In this document: positions 9,042 through 17,623 of the stretch, in pieces
Layout: every line of letters starts with the position of its first letter
How positions within the stretch are numbered: position 1 is the first letter of the stretch
Assembly: GCA_902806415.1 (NCBI GenBank)
Contig: CADCWN010000382.1
Coordinates: forward strand, 1-51,496
Reading direction: 5' to 3'
Length of the DNA stretch: 51,496 nucleotides
Source: an uncultured Thermomicrobiales bacterium
Lineage (GTDB): Bacteria > Chloroflexota > Chloroflexia > Thermomicrobiales > CADCWN01
Program-made: the position numbers and the translations under genes
The notes under the pieces: generated by a model
The model's database searches: none
What the model saw: the letters and a program-made list of their open reading frames with translations, nothing else
What the model was told of the DNA's origin: nothing

Positions 9042-10541
9042 CTAGCGACTCGTGCTCCTCTTTTCTGCGGTACTCGCCTGAGAATCATCTGTCAGGTAAC
9101 GGTCATACCCGAGCATGGCGAGGACCGCCGCGCTCGACTGACCCTGTACCACGCGGCGTGTCTCCGACCCGCTCCCCGGATCATGCTCGATGATCAGTTC
9201 CTTCGCTTCCGGCAGCAAGCAGTGGTGGACGCCGTGTACCCCCGAGAGCATTTCCTGGTAAGCACCGGTGCCGAAGAAGCCGAGGTATAACGGTTCATCG
9301 GGGCGCAACTGCGGCAGCGTGAGATAGCCGGGCGTGCCGCCCTCGCGGTAGACATCGTCGGAGTCGCAAGTGAGGCCGCCGAGCCATACCTGGCTTGGCG
9401 GACGATCGTAGCCGTTGAGCGGCAGCACGATGAACTTCTGGCCGATCCCCCAGCTATCCGGCAACGCGACCATCAGGCTGCTGTCCACGATATACCAGTG
9501 GGCATCGCCCTGTGCCGTCGGCTTCTCCTCGATCACCCGGAAGAGGTGTGCGCCGTGCTCGGCGGTGGTGTAGCGCCCGAACTCGCCGACGATCGTCGGC
9601 TCCGGCACGCCACGGCGCGCGCAGACCCCGCGCACACCGGCGAGGAGCAAGCGGGCGAAGTGGGCGTAATCGAAGTCGAAGTCGAGGCTGTAGGGGACCG
9701 GCACGCCGCCACCGAAATCGAAGTACTCGAGCGTCGGGTGCACCTCCTTGAGGGTGCAATAGCACTCGACTGCGAAGAGGAGCGATTCGACAAATCGCTC
9801 TTCGTCGTCGAGTTGCGAGCCGAGCATCGCGTGATAAAGCTTCAGCGTGAGGGTCGGCAAGGCCGCGATTCGCTCCGCCTGGGCGGAGAGCTCGGCGAAT
9901 CCCATCCCGAAGCGGGATTCCACGCTGTCCAATTGCGCCAGCGTGGTCACGCCGTGATCGATCCGCTGCCGTAGTCCGACAGCGAGGGGCAGCTCGAAAT
10001 CCGCGAACGCAGCGATTTCCTCCGGGCCGTCAAAGACAGGCAATATGTTGCGATACCCTTCGCGCCGTAGTGCCTTGATATTCTCGGCGTATGACGCAAT
10101 CTTGAATCCGTTATTGATCAGCAGGCGCTCACCCGGGAGGATACCGCGTCGCCAGAGGAGGCGGGCGATGTCGATGTCATACGATGAGGAGGTCTCGTAA
10201 TGCGCCCCCCCGAGCAGGGCGTGGCGGATGACTTCTTCGGCGACATTCGCCTTCGTCGCGTTGGCATAGATGAACTCGCCTCGATAGTCGGTCGCGGCGC
10301 GCGCCTCGTCGAAGATCGCGATCATCCGCGACACGCGCTCGGTGATCAGCGGTGTGTAGACCAGTTCCAGGGGTGAGCCGTACTCGCGCACCGTCGCATA
10401 CAGATCGAGGTCGCGGAAGTGGAGCCGATTCGCGCGCACGCTAAGGAAGTCATTCAGGTGACCATCGTCCCGGACGTGGGCGGGATAACGGGCGCGGAGC
10501 CAGTCGAGATAGGTGTTGGCAGGGGTTTCCTGCGGTGTCAT
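9042..10541 (-). CDS. PLP-dependent arginine/ornithine-type decarboxylase (alanine racemase fold)
   Basis: About 500 residues of a fold-III PLP decarboxylase, the group of biosynthetic arginine, ornithine and diaminopimelate decarboxylases. The PLP lysine is K99 (counted from the upstream GTG at 10547) in FIYANATKAN. The glycine loop YFDFGGGVPVPY and the GEFGRYTTAEHG phosphate-binding segment are visible, as is LTCDSDDVY near the C-terminus with the active-site Cys-Asp. It is shorter than E. coli SpeA (about 630 residues) and closer to the roughly 460-500-residue arginine decarboxylases of other phyla, so the substrate is assigned only loosely. Starts at ATG 10541 or GTG 10547 behind GAGGAAGAC. 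It would feed polyamine synthesis. Confidence 0.85.
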   Translation of the reverse strand: MTPQETPANTYLDWLRARYPAHVRDDGHLNDFLSVRANRLHFRDLDLYATVREYGSPLELVYTPLITERVSRMIAIFDEARAATDYRGEFIYANATKANVAEEVIRHALLGGAHYETSSSYDIDIARLLWRRGILPGERLLINNGFKIASYAENIKALRREGYRNILPVFDGPEEIAAFADFELPLAVGLRQRIDHGVTTLAQLDSVESRFGMGFAELSAQAERIAALPTLTLKLYHAMLGSQLDDEERFVESLLFAVECYCTLKEVHPTLEYFDFGGGVPVPYSLDFDFDYAHFARLLLAGVRGVCARRGVPEPTIVGEFGRYTTAEHGAHLFRVIEEKPTAQGDAHWYIVDSSLMVALPDSWGIGQKFIVLPLNGYDRPPSQVWLGGLTCDSDDVYREGGTPGYLTLPQLRPDEPLYLGFFGTGAYQEMLSGVHGVHHCLLPEAKELIIEHDPGSGSETRRVVQGQSSAAVLAMLGYDRYLTDDSQASTAEKRSTSR

Positions 10542-10703
10542 CGTCACGTCTTCCTCTTTCGGTTATTGCATCATCGCCGACCTCCTCGATTATGTAGCAT
10601 AGGCACGCTTCGCTTACAACCGGGCGAGTTATGAGTGAGAGGGGGGTGCAGCCTAAGCTACACCCCGCCCCACTTCACTCTGCAAACTGCCCCTGGTGAC
10701 TGT

Positions 10704-12041
10704 TTATGACCCTGGACTTGGAGAAGGGCTCGGACTCGGCGAAGCACTCGGTGACGGCGAAGGGCTCGCTGAGGGCGATGCGCTCGGCGAGGCCGAGGGA
10801 CTTGGGCTGGGCGAAGGGCTGGGAGATGGGCTCGGCGATGGCGATGGCGATGGCGACGGTGTGGGGCTCGGCGATGCTTCCTGTCGCCGTGTCTTGAATA
10901 CGTTGTCCTGGGTTTGGGCAACATTGCCGACAACATCGCGCGAGATGACGACATAGTGATAGTTCTGGTTCGCCTCCAGTCCGGTCAGTGTGACGGAGTG
11001 GAATTTGGCCAGTTCCAGATTGCCGGCCACATTGGTGTACTGATCGGTCGTGCCGTATTTGACCTCGCTCGTGGATGCCTCTTCGGTCTTCCAGACGAGC
11101 CGCACGCTCGACGAGGTAACGTCGGTCACCACCAGATCGGTGATCTGCGGGGGGGTCTTGTCGGCGATCTGCGGATACCGCCAGGCGAAGTACTGCAGAC
11201 CGGTATTCGCCAACTCCACTCGGAAGGCCGGTTCATTGGTCGGCGTGTAGGTGAGGCAGCGCCGCTCGAAGCACTGGATCAGCACGTCACGCTGCTGCCC
11301 CGCCGCCTTGACCGTGGCCCAGTACGCCTCGGTGATCGGCAGGCCGGTGACGTAGAAGGTCGGCACGAAGATCGCGGCATTCGTATTCCGCCCGTCCTCA
11401 TAGACCGGGCCGGAGCGCTGCAAGAAATCGTAGAAGACCGACGCGATGGCATGGTTGGTCGTGACCCCCGGCACCACGCCGACCGATGTCACGCCGCGCG
11501 GATCGGCGCTATTGTTCACATTACCTTTGCGATCGATCCGCTGCGCGATCAAATTGCCCGACGGGATCGGCGGGGCGTCGAGCACGCTCTTGAACGAGGC
11601 GTAGGTCGGGCTGAGCGCCCCGAAGTCGTCGAGGTCGCCGAACGGGATCTCGGCAGGGTTGGCTTGGGCGAAGTCGTTGTCACCCTCCTGAATCTCGCCG
11701 CGAATCATATCGCGAGCGAGCAGACCCTGAGTGACGAAGAACGGATCATTCCGATTGCCGTTGGGATTGTTGATCTCCATCCGGCTCTTGTCGAAGTACT
11801 GCACGAGGTGCTGGTTCCCCGGCCCTTCGAGGTAATTCTCCCGCACGCCATCGGTGATCTTGCTCCCCCAGATGTAGGATCGCGCGGTCTCGCCGTAGAA
11901 TACGGGACGATCGTAGCGTTCCCACACCGCTCGGAACGCTTCGTCGGCGAAGGTCGGGTAGGCGATCGGCGCGGCCTGTACCGGTGCGATCCTCGGGCTG
12001 ATACCGATGGCGAGCGCCAGGGCCAATGTCCAGAGGATCAC
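10704..12041 (-). CDS. Secreted FN3-domain protein with Ser-Pro tail
   Basis: A 445-residue exported protein. The N-terminus is a hydrophobic signal segment (ILWTLALALAIGI) ending near VQAAP. A roughly 270-residue module then begins AVWERYDRPVFYGETARSYIWG, a type of extracellular module that I associate with Chloroflexota genomes and cannot assign a function. An FN3-like domain covers about residues 297-385 (TPPQITDLVVTDV to SRDVVGNVAQ). The last about 55 residues are almost pure Ser-Pro, likely a flexible linker to the cell surface. The start is a GTG at 12041. In-frame codons upstream are Arg/Lys-rich, as expected before a signal peptide, but offer no usual start codon, so the true start is uncertain. 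Confidence 0.85.
   Translation of the reverse strand: MILWTLALALAIGISPRIAPVQAAPIAYPTFADEAFRAVWERYDRPVFYGETARSYIWGSKITDGVRENYLEGPGNQHLVQYFDKSRMEINNPNGNRNDPFFVTQGLLARDMIRGEIQEGDNDFAQANPAEIPFGDLDDFGALSPTYASFKSVLDAPPIPSGNLIAQRIDRKGNVNNSADPRGVTSVGVVPGVTTNHAIASVFYDFLQRSGPVYEDGRNTNAAIFVPTFYVTGLPITEAYWATVKAAGQQRDVLIQCFERRCLTYTPTNEPAFRVELANTGLQYFAWRYPQIADKTPPQITDLVVTDVTSSSVRLVWKTEEASTSEVKYGTTDQYTNVAGNLELAKFHSVTLTGLEANQNYHYVVISRDVVGNVAQTQDNVFKTRRQEASPSPTPSPSPSPSPSPSPSPSPSPSPSASPSASPSASPSPSPSASPSPSPSPSPGS
10709..10872. repeat. Degenerate hexanucleotide repeat encoding the Ser-Pro tail
   Basis: On the plus strand the stretch is a run of GGCGAT, GGGCTC, GGACTT and GGCGAG-like hexamers, each reading Ser-Pro or Ser-Ala-Ser-Pro on the coding (minus) strand. 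It encodes about the last 55 residues of the secreted FN3 protein. The variety of synonymous codons suggests an old array. Such arrays can change length by slippage. Confidence 0.85.
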
Positions 12042-12384
12042 CTTCGGCGTTCGAGAACGGGACGTACGCTCCTCCTCTCCTCCTGCATCCTCGCGCGGCG
12101 AGGCTCCCGGCGTACAAGGCGACTGGTGATCCGCTCCTTCCTCATTCCGCCTTGCTGCGCGTCGCCCCCCCGATCATCCATCAGATTTGGCCGATCGGGT
12201 TCAGTTCTGACAGCGCGAGCCTTCCTCGCCAGATAGAACGTCACGCATGCGCGCCGGTTGTTCCGAGCCCGTGACCCATTCCCCGCGTGTGTGCGCCGAA
12301 GATCCTATGCAGCACGACCTATGCCGCCGGTAGCTACGTGGTACCCTATGGGCGCGTAGTGCGATCTATCTGGGAGCTTGGAGC
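12042..12384. other. Divergent intergenic region, no supported gene
   Basis: A 343-bp gap between the secreted protein (minus) and the SDR gene (plus). It carries a strong GGAGGAGAGGAGG ribosome-binding-like stretch on the minus strand at about 12071-12085, about 30 nt upstream of the GTG used for the secreted protein, with no usual start codon at proper spacing. A 68-codon Arg-rich frame (12038-12244, minus) ends in GTGA across that GTG. I see no convincing sigma-70 promoter. Confidence 0.4.
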
Positions 12385-13260
12385 ATGGGGGAGACACCGG
12401 CGCGAGGGCGGGGCGCAGTCGTCATCACTGGCGCGTCCAGTGGTATCGGGCGTACCACCGCGCTGCTATTGGCGCGTCGTGGCTGGCTCGTTTTCGGTGG
12501 GGTGCGTACGGAGCGAGATGCGGTCGATCTCGCGGCGGCGGCGGGCGCGATCGGGCTGGGCGGGCTGGTGCAGCCGTTACTGCTCGATGTGACCGATCCG
12601 GAGCAGATTCGCGCCGCCGTGCGCGCGGTCGAAGTGGGGCTGCGCGCGCGCGACGCGGGGCTTGCTGGGCTGATCAACAATGCCGGGATCGTCGTGGCCG
12701 GGCCGATCGAAGAGGTGCCGCTCGCGCGGCTGCGCGCGATCTTCGCGACGAATGTGATCGGTGTGGTGGCCGTGACGCAGGCATTCCTGCCGTTGTTGCG
12801 CGCTGGTGGTGGGCGGATCATCAATATCAGCAGCGTCTCGGGACGGATCGCCCCGCCGTTCCTCGGGCCGTATGCCGCGTCGAAGTTCGCGCTGGAGGCT
12901 CTGTCCGACTCCTTGCGGGTGGAGTTGCGGCCCTGGGGCTTGCGCGTCATCCTGATCGAGCCGGGGCCGATCGCCACGCCGATCTGGGGGAAAGGCGAGG
13001 CCGACGCATTGGCCGATCGCGCCGATCTACCTGCTGACTCGCCCTATGCCGCCACGGTGCCGCGCGTGCGGGCGATGATCCGGCGGGCGGCGAGCCGCGG
13101 GCTCCCCGCCGAACGGGTCGCCGAGGCGATCCTCTTGGCGCTGACGGCGCCACACCCGCGCGCCCGCTATCTGCTGACGCGGCATCGGCTGATCTTCGCC
13201 CTGTTCGTCCGACTCGCCCCCGATGGCCTGCGCGATCTCCTCCTCTCCCGCGCTGCCTGA
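12385..13260 (+). CDS. SDR family NAD(P)-dependent oxidoreductase
   Basis: Classical short-chain dehydrogenase/reductase of 291 residues acting on an unidentified alcohol/ketone pair. The cofactor loop TGASSGIG is at 15-22, NNAG at 98-101, and the catalytic residues are S150, Y163 and K167 (YAASK). After the catalytic core comes IEPGPIATPIW, then a longer C-terminus (AERVAEAILLALTAPHPRARYLL) like that of SDRs acting on lipids or retinoid-like molecules. The ATG follows GGGAGCTTGGAGC. It is probably a single-gene unit; the NUDIX gene begins 95 bp later. Confidence 0.92.
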   Translation: MGETPARGRGAVVITGASSGIGRTTALLLARRGWLVFGGVRTERDAVDLAAAAGAIGLGGLVQPLLLDVTDPEQIRAAVRAVEVGLRARDAGLAGLINNAGIVVAGPIEEVPLARLRAIFATNVIGVVAVTQAFLPLLRAGGGRIINISSVSGRIAPPFLGPYAASKFALEALSDSLRVELRPWGLRVILIEPGPIATPIWGKGEADALADRADLPADSPYAATVPRVRAMIRRAASRGLPAERVAEAILLALTAPHPRARYLLTRHRLIFALFVRLAPDGLRDLLLSRAA

Positions 13261-13354
13261 ATCGTGCTCGCTAGTGGCGGACCGTCGCCGAGAGGGCTCC
13301 TTGGCGCGATATCCCGCGTAGGGAGCGAGGGGCTACACGAGTTCTGGAGGGTCG

Positions 13355-13855
13355 ATGACAAGCGGGGATGAGCAATTCAGCGAGCGCGGGCGATACACGG
13401 TGATCCCGCGCACCCTGGTATTCCTGCGGCACGGCGACGATGTCCTGTTGCTCAAGGGCGCGCCGACCAAGCGGCTCTGGCCCGGGCGCTATAACGGTCT
13501 CGGCGGGCATATCGAGGCGGGCGAGACGGTCATAGCCGCCGCCCTGCGCGAGGTGCGCGAAGAAGCGGGCTTAACGCCCGAGCAGATCGACAGCTTTGTC
13601 CTGCGCGCCCTGATTAACATCGAGGGTGCACCGCGCGGGGTGCTGCTCTGCGTCTTCATTGGGTGGGCGCGGACCCGCGAGGTGGTCGGTTCGCCGGAAG
13701 GCGTGCCCGAGTGGATCCCGCTGGCGGACCTCGGGCGGATCGATCTGGTCGATGGCGATCGACTGCTGCCGCGCTTACTCCGAGGGACGGGCCTCCTGTT
13801 CGGCCACCAACGCCACACGCCCGATGGGGAGGTGTTCGAGTTCACGACTGGTTGA
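13355..13855 (+). CDS. NUDIX hydrolase (MutT / 8-oxo-dGTP diphosphatase-like)
   Basis: A 166-residue pyrophosphohydrolase. The Nudix box is complete: GHIEAGETVIAAALREVREEAGL, with its catalytic Glu pair in REVREE. The preceding RYNGLGGHIEAGE is typical of MutT-like enzymes that clear oxidised nucleotides, though other nucleoside diphosphate derivatives are possible. The C-terminal FGHQRHTPDGEVFEF also fits that subgroup. The ATG follows TGGAGGGTCG, a strong ribosome-binding site. The next gene on the same strand starts about 85 bp later, beyond the 18-bp repeated sequence. Confidence 0.9.
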   Translation: MTSGDEQFSERGRYTVIPRTLVFLRHGDDVLLLKGAPTKRLWPGRYNGLGGHIEAGETVIAAALREVREEAGLTPEQIDSFVLRALINIEGAPRGVLLCVFIGWARTREVVGSPEGVPEWIPLADLGRIDLVDGDRLLPRLLRGTGLLFGHQRHTPDGEVFEFTTG

Positions 13856-13884
13856 CGCCGCCGCGCGATTGCCCGATCATCGGG

Positions 13885-13902
13885 ATGTAAAACGTGAAAC
13901 AT
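13885..13902. repeat. 18-bp sequence repeated exactly at 16822 (copy 1)
   Basis: ATGTAAAACGTGAAACAT, made of two tandem 7-nt units (GTAAAAC, GTGAAAC) between ATGT-type ends. It is partly dyad symmetric (ATGT, ACGT, ACAT). Here flanking CGGG and TCCCG extend the symmetry. It lies 38 bp before the M20 amidohydrolase start, so it could be an operator in that promoter region or a remnant of a heptamer repeat element. Confidence 0.6.
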
Positions 13903-13939
13903 TCCCGGCACCGGGATGGGGATAGTGATGGAGATCGGG

Positions 13940-15277
13940 ATGAGCCGCGAGGAACTGAAAGCGCGAGTCGCCGCCGAGATCGAGCGCCACAAGGAGGAGA
14001 TCATCGCCATCGGTGAGCGTATCTGGGGGCAGCCGGAACTCGGCTTCAAGGAGTTCCGCACGGCACAGGTGGTGATGGAAGAGTTCGGGCGGCTCGATTT
14101 GCCGCAACGGTCCGGCCTGGCGATCACAGGTGTCAAGGCGATCGCGGAAGGAGGTAGCCCCGGACCGACCGTGGCGATCATTGGCGAACTCGACTCGATC
14201 CTGGTGGCCGATCACCCCTCCGCCAACCGGGAAACCGGCGCGGCCCACTGCTGCGGCCATAACGCGCAACTCGCCAATATGCTCGGTGCTGGGATCGCGC
14301 TGGTCGAGTCGGGCGTCCTCCCCCAGTTGAGCGGTCGGGTCGCCCTCTTCGCCGTACCCGCCGAGGAGTATGTGGAGATCGAATATCGCTCGGAGTTGCG
14401 TCGTCAGGGGAAGATCGAGTTGCTCGGCGGGAAGAGCGAACTCGTGCGCCTGGGCGAATTCGATGAGATCGATATGGCGATGATGGTCCACACCGCCAGC
14501 AAGGACCATATGGCCGGGATCTTCGGCTCCTCGGAATCGAGCAACGGTTTCGTCGGGAAGAATGCCCGTTTCACCGGGCGCGCCGCGCACGCTGCCGGGG
14601 CGCCCCAGCGGGGCGTCAACGCGCTCTACGCGGCAACCGTGGCGCTCGACGCGATCAACGCCCAGCGCGAGACCTACCGCGACGAGGACGCTGTCCGTAT
14701 CCACCCGATCATCTCGCGCGGCGGCGATCTGGTGAACGTCATCCCGAACGATGTCCGGCTGGAAACCTATGTGCGCGGGAAAACGGTCGAGGCGATCGAG
14801 TCGGCCTCCGCCAAGGTAGATCGGGCGCTGAAGGCGGGCGCGCTCGCCCTCGGCGCGCGGGTTGACATCACCACCTTGCCCGGCTATCTGCCGCTCTTCA
14901 ACGACGGGCGGTTACTGGAGCTATTCAAGGGCAACTTCGCGCGGGATTACGATCCCGCCCAATGGACCGCGCGCGGTCACGGCGCCGGCTCGACCGATAT
15001 GGGCGATATCGCCCACCTGATGCCGTCGCTGCACCCCTACGCCGTGGGCGCGACCGGGCAGGGGCATGGGAACGATTGGCAGATCGCCGACCCCTATGTC
15101 GCCTACGTCCTGCCGGCCAAGCTGATGGCTCTCACTGCGGTCGATCTCCTGGCCGAGGGGGCGCAAGAGGCGAAGCGCCTCCTCGATGGCTATCGCCCGC
15201 GGATGACCAAGGACGAGTACCTGGCTTTCATGCGCCGTGCTTTCGCCGAGCAGTCGTTCGACGGCGCGGCGTTCTGA
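13940..15277 (+). CDS. M20 family amidohydrolase (AbgB/HipO-like metallopeptidase)
   Basis: A Zn-dependent hydrolase of N-acylated amino acids, most like the AbgB-type p-aminobenzoyl-glutamate hydrolase subunit (about 445 residues). Metal and catalytic segments visible: GELDSIL, AAHCCGHNAQLANMLGAG, the catalytic glutamates in AVPAEEYVEIEYR, and the C-terminal HGAGSTDMGDI with GQGHGNDWQI. The lid/dimerisation domain contains FTGRAAHAAGAPQRGVNAL. The start at 13940 has GGAG six bases upstream and gives the usual MSREELK opening; ATG codons at 13916 and 13928 are also in frame. Substrate unproven. Confidence 0.92.
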   Translation: MSREELKARVAAEIERHKEEIIAIGERIWGQPELGFKEFRTAQVVMEEFGRLDLPQRSGLAITGVKAIAEGGSPGPTVAIIGELDSILVADHPSANRETGAAHCCGHNAQLANMLGAGIALVESGVLPQLSGRVALFAVPAEEYVEIEYRSELRRQGKIELLGGKSELVRLGEFDEIDMAMMVHTASKDHMAGIFGSSESSNGFVGKNARFTGRAAHAAGAPQRGVNALYAATVALDAINAQRETYRDEDAVRIHPIISRGGDLVNVIPNDVRLETYVRGKTVEAIESASAKVDRALKAGALALGARVDITTLPGYLPLFNDGRLLELFKGNFARDYDPAQWTARGHGAGSTDMGDIAHLMPSLHPYAVGATGQGHGNDWQIADPYVAYVLPAKLMALTAVDLLAEGAQEAKRLLDGYRPRMTKDEYLAFMRRAFAEQSFDGAAF

Positions 15278-15312
15278 ACGATGCGCTACCTTCATCCACA
15301 CCCGGATCACTG

Positions 15313-15756
15313 ATGGCGAGACGAGACGAACTCCAAATGCTGGAGGAAGCGCGCGCTGCCTGGTTCGCGGACTACCGCGTGCCGCGCGATCTCCCCTGCC
15401 CGTCGTGCGGTGTACTCCTCGGCACCCTCTTCTACGTGACCTGGGCCGAGCAGCCGCTGATGGATGCGATAGCCGATGGCGGCTGCGGGGGCGTGCCGAC
15501 GCAAGGGTTCTTCTTGCTGGTGCCGCAAGGGGACGGGCCGCTCGTGCCCCTCCAGGGGCGGCGACGCTACGCGCGCGGCGAGCGGCCCGTCGGGCCACTG
15601 CCGCCAACCTGGGTCGGGTTGCCGGGCGAGGTCACCTGCGCCGCCTGTGGCGTGCTGGCCCAGATCCCACACCCCCGCTTCGCGCAACAGGCACGCCTCG
15701 ATACCCTGCAGCGCGAGGCAGGGAAGGAACCGCGGCGGCGCTGGCGACGCGGCTAG
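15313..15756 (+). CDS. Zinc-ribbon-like hypothetical protein
   Basis: A 147-residue soluble protein of unknown function. Two CxxC knuckles, C29-P-S-C32 and C109-A-A-C112, can together hold one zinc ion, and a further Cys58 sits in GGCGG. The C-terminus is Arg-rich (EPRRRWRRG), suggesting nucleic acid contact. The start follows the M20 gene by 36 bp on the same strand, so co-transcription is likely. The ATG has only a weak ribosome-binding site. I do not recognise the family. Confidence 0.7.
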   Translation: MARRDELQMLEEARAAWFADYRVPRDLPCPSCGVLLGTLFYVTWAEQPLMDAIADGGCGGVPTQGFFLLVPQGDGPLVPLQGRRRYARGERPVGPLPPTWVGLPGEVTCAACGVLAQIPHPRFAQQARLDTLQREAGKEPRRRWRRG

Positions 15757-15770
15757 ACCCCGCACGCAAA

Positions 15771-15803
15771 GGGGTGTGGCACATCAAGAATGTGCCACAC
15801 CCT
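15771..15803. terminator. 13-bp perfect hairpin between convergent genes
   Basis: Arms GGGTGTGGCACAT at 15772-15784 and its exact complement at 15790-15802 enclose the 5-nt loop CAAGA. It lies 15 bp past the Zn-ribbon gene and between it and the convergent ECF sigma gene, the expected place for a bidirectional terminator. No T-run follows directly on either strand; a short TTTTT comes about 42 bp later at 15846. Confidence 0.6.
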
Positions 15804-15946
15804 GGGATAGTCGCGCGAGACATTCGTTCAGGTTGGAAACCGAAACTTTTTCTTGCTCTGTATTCCCGCTACGCTAACTGGTTCCACTATACACCCCTTC
15901 GATCGATGGGCCGGGGTGTGCTGGGGCTCTCCTGAGGTTATGGGCT

Positions 15947-16594
15947 TTACAGCCCCATCGCCGGGGAGAGTTGGCTGTTGGTCTCGCGGCTCTTGCTCAG
16001 GAGTTGGCGGGCGCGGAAGAGTCGCATCCGGATCGTCGAGACCGGCAGGCCGGTCGTCTCGCTGATCTCGGCATAGGAGAGATCGTGCCAGTAGCGCAGC
16101 ACCAAAACCGAGCGGTACGGGTCCGGCAAATTTCCCAGCCATTCCTGCACCTCGCGCTTGCGCTCGGATTTCAGCGCCAGCACTTCCGGGTGATCCTCCG
16201 GGCTGCTCGGTAAGAGCATCTCCCCCGCGCCGATCCCCGCGGCGTCGAGCGAGATCGCGCGTCGCCGCCGGAGGAAGTCGATGCACCAGTGCGACGTGAT
16301 CGAGAGGAGCCAGGAACCGAATCGGCTGCCCAGCTGATAGGAGGTGAGACGGGTGTAGGCGCGCACGAACGTTTCCTGTGCGGCGTCCTCGGCATCGGTC
16401 GCGTTCCCGAGGAGGCGGTACGCCAGGGCGTAGACCGGGCGCTTGTAGCGCTCGACCAGGGTGACGAAGGCCGCGTTGTCCCCATCCAGGATCCGACACA
16501 CCAGCTGGTCGTCCGCTTCCTCGGACGGCTGGTCGGCCATCGCGCCGATCGCCACCGCCGGCGTGGTCGCTTTTTCCATCATCATTACGGACAT
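15947..16594 (-). CDS. ECF-family RNA polymerase sigma factor
   Basis: A 215-residue sigma-70 family extracytoplasmic-function factor. Region 2 covers FVTLVERYKRPVYALAYRLLG, ATDAEDAAQETFVRAYTRL and FGSWLLSITSHWCIDFLRRRR. Region 4 has LPDPYRSVLVLRYWHDLSYAEISETTGLP and a recognition helix (VSTIRMRLFRARQLL). Residues 1-35 are an Ala/Glu-rich extension. ATG 16594 is chosen because GGGGAGGG precedes it by a few bases; an ATG 42 bp upstream has none. No anti-sigma factor gene is adjacent, which is unusual for the group. The HWC motif in the region 2 to 3 linker is noteworthy but may not form a metal site. Confidence 0.93.
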   Translation of the reverse strand: MSVMMMEKATTPAVAIGAMADQPSEEADDQLVCRILDGDNAAFVTLVERYKRPVYALAYRLLGNATDAEDAAQETFVRAYTRLTSYQLGSRFGSWLLSITSHWCIDFLRRRRAISLDAAGIGAGEMLLPSSPEDHPEVLALKSERKREVQEWLGNLPDPYRSVLVLRYWHDLSYAEISETTGLPVSTIRMRLFRARQLLSKSRETNSQLSPAMGL

Positions 16595-16909
16595 CGGACC
16601 CTCCCCATCTGGCTTATCACTATGGTCTGATTGCAAACTCGTTGCTCTCTGTTACATTCACATCATAGGGCGCGAGGCGATTGTTGAATATCGCATGGAA
16701 GAGGGAATATGGCGTAAGCCACTTGGCCCCTCACGCTCTCCGCCAAATGGGGGAGTCTATCGGCCGGAAGCGGGAGTCCTCGCCAGCAATTGTTTGTGAT
16801 GGAACATGCATCGCCACCACAATGTAAAACGTGAAACATCTGCCCCGGCGTGCGCGACGGTTATTCGCCCCCGCCGAGGAACCACGCTGAGTCCTGCGCT
16901 CTTATCCCC
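16595..16909. other. Intergenic region upstream of the sigma factor gene
   Basis: A 315-bp gap between the start of the sigma factor gene and the 3' end of the second response regulator gene, both on the minus strand. It contains copy 2 of the 18-bp repeated sequence. The region next to the sigma start (16620-16700) is relatively AT-rich, as expected of a promoter, but I cannot fix -35 and -10 boxes. No coding frame is convincing. Confidence 0.4.
16822..16839. repeat. 18-bp sequence repeated exactly at 13885 (copy 2)
   Basis: Identical to copy 1 (ATGTAAAACGTGAAACAT). It lies in the non-coding gap 228 bp upstream of the ECF sigma factor start and 71 bp beyond the 3' end of the response regulator gene. 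The flanks differ from copy 1, so the shared unit is the 18-mer itself. Confidence 0.6.
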
Positions 16910-17611
16910 CTAAGCAAAAGGTACGAGGCCTTCTTTCAGCGCATAGATCGCCGCCTGCGTGCGATCTTCCAGGTGCAATTTCGCCAGAATATTGCTGACA
17001 TGCGTCTTGACCGTCTTCTCGCTGATGATCAGCCCCTCGCTGATCTGCCTATTGCTACGGCCCTGGGCGATCAACGCCAGCACGGCATACTCGCGGTCGG
17101 TTAGCGGATGCTCTTCCGCCGCCGGGTTGGCCCCCACCGCGATCTCCTGCAGGAGCTTGGTGGCGATACCCGGTGCGAGCGACGCCTCCCCACGCCTCGC
17201 CGCGTGGATTGCCGCAGCTAGATCCTGGGGTGAAACATCCTTCAGGAGGAAGCCGGTCGCGCCAGCACGGATCGCCGCGAAGACTTTCTGATCCTCACCG
17301 AATGAAGTCAACACGATGATCTGCATGTGGGGGTGAGCCGCTTTCATCCGGCGCACCGTCTCAATCCCATCCATCCTGGGCATCATCAAATCCATCAGGA
17401 TCACCTCAGGAGCGACCTCCTGCGCGAGCCGTAGCGCTTCGACCCCATCTTTCGCTTCGCCGACGACCGTGATGTCATCTTGTAAGTCGAGAAACGTGCG
17501 CAACCCCTGGCGTACTATGGCGTGGTCATCCACCAGCATCACGCGCGCCGCCCCTGCAGAGGGATCGGCGTTCTTGTTAGGCTTGGGCAATCGCTCGGGA
17601 ACTTGTGCCAT
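16910..17611 (-). CDS. NarL/LiaR-type response regulator
   Basis: A 233-residue two-component regulator. After about 20 extra N-terminal residues comes the receiver domain with the acidic pair in MLVDDH, phospho-acceptor D74 in VILMDLMMPRMDG, VLTSFG and the Lys of GFLLKDV. The LuxR-type helix-turn-helix contains LTDREYAVLALIAQGRSNRQI and EKTVKTHVSNILAKLHL. The ribosome-binding site AGGAGGAG overlaps the kinase stop codon 12 bp upstream, so kinase and regulator are translationally linked. Paralogous in arrangement to the pair at 3.4-7.8 kb. Confidence 0.95.
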   Translation of the reverse strand: MAQVPERLPKPNKNADPSAGAARVMLVDDHAIVRQGLRTFLDLQDDITVVGEAKDGVEALRLAQEVAPEVILMDLMMPRMDGIETVRRMKAAHPHMQIIVLTSFGEDQKVFAAIRAGATGFLLKDVSPQDLAAAIHAARRGEASLAPGIATKLLQEIAVGANPAAEEHPLTDREYAVLALIAQGRSNRQISEGLIISEKTVKTHVSNILAKLHLEDRTQAAIYALKEGLVPFA

Positions 17612-17623
17612 GCCAATCTCCTC

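Noticed and set aside
12038..12244. A 68-codon Arg-rich frame ending in GTGA at the start of the secreted protein
   Set aside because: Composition is that of random GC-rich DNA, it has no homology I recognise, and the overlap can be chance.
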